DNA of 9,199 nt from the NCBI GenBank assembly GCA_029855985.1, contig JAGSHR010000158.1:1-9199 (forward strand). Direction: 5' to 3'. Source of the stretch: Candidatus Njordarchaeota archaeon. GTDB taxonomy: Archaea; Thermoproteota; JANJXX01; Panguiarchaeales; Panguiarchaeaceae. Position 1 is the first letter of the stretch; the number at the start of each line of letters is the position of its first letter. The translations under genes and the position numbers were made by a program. Below, piece by piece: positions 7,601 through 9,199 of the stretch. The notes under the pieces are model-generated. The model had not been told where the DNA came from. It worked only from the letters and a program-made list of their open reading frames with translations, and did not search any database.

Positions 7601-7611
7601 TGACTTTTCAT
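4597..7611 (-). CDS. Fused MalF-MalG-type sugar ABC permease with secreted N-terminal domain
   Basis: This 1004-residue membrane protein joins the two permease halves of a CUT1 sugar transporter. In order: a cleavable-looking signal peptide (1-30); a beta-rich domain (about 31-190) with six N-glycosylation sequons, thus outside the cell; two helices (about 198-245); a MalF-like permease core (about 265-505) with an EAA loop ELAKIDGLPEHVILKEVIWP (395-414); a linker of about 225 residues with roughly eight predicted helices (about 517-722); and a MalG-like core (about 733-990) with a second EAA loop ELNDTAKIDG (889-898) ending in DFP (909-911). The EAA loops are where the ATPase docks. The halves are normally separate proteins of about 280-510 residues, so the fusion and the extra helices are unusual. 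The reading frame is uninterrupted, and the positive residues fall on the cytoplasmic side of the predicted loops. The ATG overlaps the binding-protein stop in ATGA, and its stop overlaps the ATPase start by 7 nt. Probably a single chain pairs with two ATPase copies; the substrate is unknown. Confidence 0.92.
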   Translation of the reverse strand: MKSQQKLAVFIFLLFLFTLHGFISVFGETSASTDSPVNIVRVNSHSIIISLNTSSGDFNFIDISVVQGNLTVTSYKISLLERELFHSYPSQILGWVFYKENGTWGSAHYVPRNNSLFVVPKTSVALIVNITGLRSASDYSLIVKLYEASFSLNDSSLRVQVFSIVDSFHLSSIKTKVEFENAKDISSINAVLFGFMPSFMFYLVILAFFLYKNNRNIGASILVLPLLLLLFLMDVYPIIYGVYLSFTRFSMGYGEIPRYIGFENFSLILSNNLISIVFVTTIVWAFLAALVHMIIGLVIAYAIWKIRIGKKFFMLLVMLPWLIPGYILINAWRSIIWGLSGDSLAKVLFGFTPAIRTDPYQAFLTTIFVEAVTGSSFLILAIYSILITVPKEHIELAKIDGLPEHVILKEVIWPYIKPAIMPLLVLDLLKMLSGFEVAFFITAGEPILNYGISEYGVVGATTTFSIFIFRAFYQWREIGLASAYSIFGSIVNLIFYTIWLVFFKPLKRSPYKGNGKELFLYASLGLLFGIGPFLSGRYFDVLALPGLHAILIFLSMLLIFSKSRNWEIDTILTDLLFIIHFSAILYQLTVYELWFAFDFTFIGTFIAFLYNRAKVLQPINISHYFLNAVDVMNDIDFLITISTGILISLPIIFGLNLLISLASLVGWFSYILGKRIKHLLIISVLSYGVVAFSSMFIQGYLFRFTLCLVAVLLSLVNIVILIDSRRFLAKILHSIGYLTLSYYSFFIILPLWVIVWISLDPLERLVPTGVIPPYPSFIHFQEVLNDEFALNILNSIIISSLSILIGLPLGLVSAFVIHEIKIKGGERILDAFVITKIFTGIVTLAPLFVMLFYLGLIDSYLGVALVMVMHTSIYTLYFTMGFLKSIPKELNDTAKIDGLNGLSILVNLDFPLMISGIIFVVINLFISTWQSFLLPYVLLFNPSFYPVSVKLYQYLGEPGSTLSHWGLFAAGSIISMLPLFVLYLLISDRLIWGFRLRRGENEKW
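4613..4618 (-). promoter_or_regulatory. Ribosome binding site of the ATPase gene
   Basis: The minus strand reads AGGTGA here, within a longer AGGAGAGGTGA, 9 nt before the ATPase ATG and inside the end of the permease gene. It is the strongest ribosome binding site in the operon, which may raise ATPase output, fitting the need for two ATPase copies per fused permease. Confidence 0.7.
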
Positions 7612-8948
7612 GTCAAACTACCATTTTCTTTCTTTTGAAAAGACCTATAACCGTTCAATAATGCTAAGCTCATATTAACTTCTTGGCTCTTGTTTATATA
7701 ACCTTGAATTTCTGATAAGATTTCACTTATATTATTATACCCTTGTTGAATTATTTGTATCAAAGCGCTTTTAACATAACCAAAAACAGTATCGTATAGT
7801 TTGGTCTTAGGAACGGGCTGTGAGAATTTAACATAATCCATGAGATCAGACAAAAGAGGATTTTCGTCTAGATAATTACTTGGTATTAAATCCTTTTTAA
7901 TCGTCGGGATCTTTAGGTTTTCCTTCGAAAAACTTAATACGTTATCAATACTTGTTAGGTATTTTATGTAATTGTAAGCTAGCTCTTTATTTTTGCTTCC
8001 TGACCATACTGCAAAGCCTTTAACATCTCTGAAAGGTGCCGCCCTTAAACCTGTTTCACTATAAATTGGGAGAGGTAGCACTTCAAATGAGACATTACTG
8101 TTTAACAGTTTCGGTAGCATAAATGAACCCATGATAGCCATACCCGTTTTACCATCAACAAACATTTGGTATAAATCTCTGTAGCCAACATCCTTACCAA
8201 CCTTCAACACATTGGTAATATTATAGAATAACTCGGCGGCTTTGATAGAGGCAGTATCGTTAACCACGACGGTTCCATTTTCACTTATAAAGCGTCCATG
8301 CCCATATGCATATTGGAATGGTGCCCAATAATATGGAGAAACAAACGTGGCAATTACGCCCCATCTTCCATCCTCAGTACTATTTAATCCAGTAGCTAAA
8401 TCTATTAGTTCAGAGATTGTCCAGTTTCCATTTGGTTGTGGTAAACCCAAACTCTTTATTAAATCACTTCTAATTACACAAACTGTTAAATCTGCGTATA
8501 GAGGGATCATGTATAGGGAGCCATTGATCTTGGATGACTCTATTGCCCAACTTTCAAATTGATTTACAAAACTAGGAGTATAGACACCGGAGAGATCCTG
8601 CAGATAACCGCCTGCTACGAGGTCATATAACCACCTATCTGGCACAATAATAACGTCTGGAGCGCTCCCGGTTTGTGTTGCTAACATGAATTTGTCTAAA
8701 AAATCTTTGCTTGACTGTTCGATTATTGTTATGTTTAGGTTATTGTTTTTGGCGTATATCTCCGTTAGGTTCTTCACGGTATCATAACCCTCATAAGTGT
8801 ACCAAACAACGAGATTTTTGCTTTGTTTTTCCGTGTTTTGCGGTAACATAATATATCCTGCAGCAATAATACCAATTACAATAATCACTCCTATAGCTAA
8901 TGTAATCCCTCTTTGCATGGCCTTCCCATTGAAAAAATTAAACAACAT
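7608..8948 (-). CDS. Membrane-anchored sugar-type solute-binding protein of the ABC transporter
   Basis: This 446-residue protein resembles family 1 extracellular solute-binding proteins (MalE-like). After one N-terminal hydrophobic segment (about 14-36) the mature domain starts with NLVVWYTYEG (45-54). It continues with family-typical FLDKFMLATQTGSAPDVIIV (83-102), IPLYADLTVCVIRSDL (148-163), FVDGKTGMAIMGSF (263-276) and the late APFRDVKGFAVWSGSKNKEL stretch (304-323). There is no lipobox cysteine; instead KAMQRG precedes the hydrophobic run, resembling a class III (pilin-like) signal. Thirteen N-glycosylation sequons spread over the chain fit an exposed archaeal surface protein. The ATG at 8948 is chosen because a TATA box lies about 25 nt upstream, implying a leaderless transcript that begins at this codon; ATG 8918 is a less likely alternative. 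It is the first gene of the operon and overlaps the permease by 4 nt. Carbohydrate is the likely ligand class; which one is not visible. Confidence 0.92.
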   Translation of the reverse strand: MLFNFFNGKAMQRGITLAIGVIIVIGIIAAGYIMLPQNTEKQSKNLVVWYTYEGYDTVKNLTEIYAKNNNLNITIIEQSSKDFLDKFMLATQTGSAPDVIIVPDRWLYDLVAGGYLQDLSGVYTPSFVNQFESWAIESSKINGSLYMIPLYADLTVCVIRSDLIKSLGLPQPNGNWTISELIDLATGLNSTEDGRWGVIATFVSPYYWAPFQYAYGHGRFISENGTVVVNDTASIKAAELFYNITNVLKVGKDVGYRDLYQMFVDGKTGMAIMGSFMLPKLLNSNVSFEVLPLPIYSETGLRAAPFRDVKGFAVWSGSKNKELAYNYIKYLTSIDNVLSFSKENLKIPTIKKDLIPSNYLDENPLLSDLMDYVKFSQPVPKTKLYDTVFGYVKSALIQIIQQGYNNISEILSEIQGYINKSQEVNMSLALLNGYRSFQKKENGSLT

Positions 8949-8956
8949 ACAAAAAA

Positions 8957-8968
8957 AGTGAAATCACT
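8957..8968. promoter_or_regulatory. 12-bp palindrome, candidate operator of the transporter operon
   Basis: AGTGAAATCACT is an inverted repeat with 5-bp arms (AGTGA/TCACT) around two bases. It sits between the TATA box and the first codon of the binding-protein gene, touching the expected transcription start, where a bound repressor would block initiation. It is not the published TrmB consensus as I know it, and no regulator gene is in the window. Short palindromes arise by chance in AT-rich DNA, so the position is the main argument. Confidence 0.4.
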
Positions 8969-8977
8969 ATTTAAATT
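8969..8977 (-). promoter_or_regulatory. TATA box of the transporter operon
   Basis: The minus strand reads AATTTAAAT, preceded by an A-run (AAAAA) that would serve as a purine-rich BRE. The centre is about 25 nt before the ATG at 8948, so the transcript would begin at or next to the start codon. No ribosome binding site is present in between, which fits leaderless translation of the first gene while the later genes have GGTG-type sites or stop-start overlaps. Confidence 0.6.
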
Positions 8978-9032
8978 TTTTAGTCAATATTAAAAACATA
9001 CAAGCACGTATTATTAAATAAAGGTATCATCC

Positions 9033-9041
9033 TTTTAAATA
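9033..9041 (+). promoter_or_regulatory. TATA box candidate for the rightward topoisomerase-like gene
   Basis: TTTTAAATA lies about 84 nt before the ATG at 9121, so the transcript would carry a leader of roughly 55-60 nt. A second A/T-rich candidate, TTATTAAATA, is at 9011-9020. A GGTG at 9108-9111 gives a ribosome binding site 9 nt before the ATG. Confidence 0.4.
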
Positions 9042-9120
9042 ATTCTTTACAATTCCACTATCACCAAGCAATGCTCTGAGCAGAAGTTTGGAAAACCCAT
9101 AATTACTGGTGTTATTGCAA

Positions 9121-9199
9121 ATGAATCCAAAAAACAAACGCAGAAACATTTTAATTGTAGCTGAAAAGGATAGAGCCGCTGAAAGAATAACACGCATCC
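9121..9199 (+). CDS. DNA topoisomerase I-like Toprim protein, 5' end only
   Basis: Only the first 26 codons are inside the window. After a basic leader (MNPKNKRR) comes NILIVAEKDRAAERI, which has the form of the first strand and helix of a Toprim domain at the N-terminus of type IA topoisomerases. In those enzymes the glutamate here (Glu15) takes part in the metal-dependent cleavage and rejoining of one DNA strand. Archaeal topoisomerase I/III proteins start with very similar VxEK plus alanine-rich helix sequences. An in-frame stop at 9100-9102 and GGTG at 9108-9111 support the ATG at 9121, though GTG 9109 and TTG 9115 are also in frame. Other Toprim proteins cannot be excluded from so short a piece. 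Confidence 0.65.
   Translation, partial: MNPKNKRRNILIVAEKDRAAERITRI

Noticed and set aside
5063..7603. Three short plus-strand open frames opposite the permease gene
   Set aside because: They mirror hydrophobic coding sequence on the other strand and have no start signals or recognisable products.
8347..8562. Short plus-strand frame opposite the binding-protein gene
   Set aside because: No promoter or ribosome binding site, and it is antisense to a family-typical solute-binding domain.
9066..9090. Small palindrome GCTCTGAGC and a CTGA resembling a C/D box RNA
   Set aside because: No matching C box or second box pair is present, and the palindrome is too short to be a structured RNA.

Overview
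The window looks like a stretch of an AT-rich archaeal chromosome, probably from a thermophile. The grounds are promoters with A/T-rich TATA boxes about 25 nt from the expected transcript start, an apparently leaderless gene, GGTG-type ribosome binding sites, TTG starts, an archaeal radical SAM protein of the AmmeMemoRadiSam type, and the beginning of what looks like an archaeal type IA topoisomerase. The exact phylum cannot be read from the sequence. I see no mobile element, CRISPR array, tRNA or rRNA.

Left part (1-2793): an unrecognised 264-codon frame open to the window edge is followed on the same strand by an AmrS-type radical SAM gene (913-2001). A small unrecognised gene on the minus strand (1998-2339) converges on amrS so tightly that the two stop codons overlap in TTAA. 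That small gene and a plus-strand ridA (2410-2793) diverge from one short spacer holding a perfectly palindromic TATA box, TTATATAA, which could serve both.

Main part (2814-8948, minus strand): a four-gene operon reads right to left. It encodes a surface-anchored sugar-type solute-binding protein, a 1004-residue permease in which MalF-like and MalG-like halves are fused, a MalK-like ATPase, and a small kinase-fold protein. Every junction overlaps (4, 7 and 4 nt), so the four products are very probably made together. Together they would capture a carbohydrate-like solute outside the cell, drive it through the fused permease with ATP, and perhaps phosphorylate it or signal its presence. The permease is the most unusual piece: it has a secreted N-terminal domain and about eight additional membrane helices between its two transport halves. 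The operon promoter has a TATA box about 25 nt before the first ATG and a 12-bp palindrome between the two, a plausible operator.

Right edge (8949-9199): a 172-bp divergent spacer with promoters facing both ways leads to the first 26 codons of a Toprim-type protein, most likely DNA topoisomerase I.
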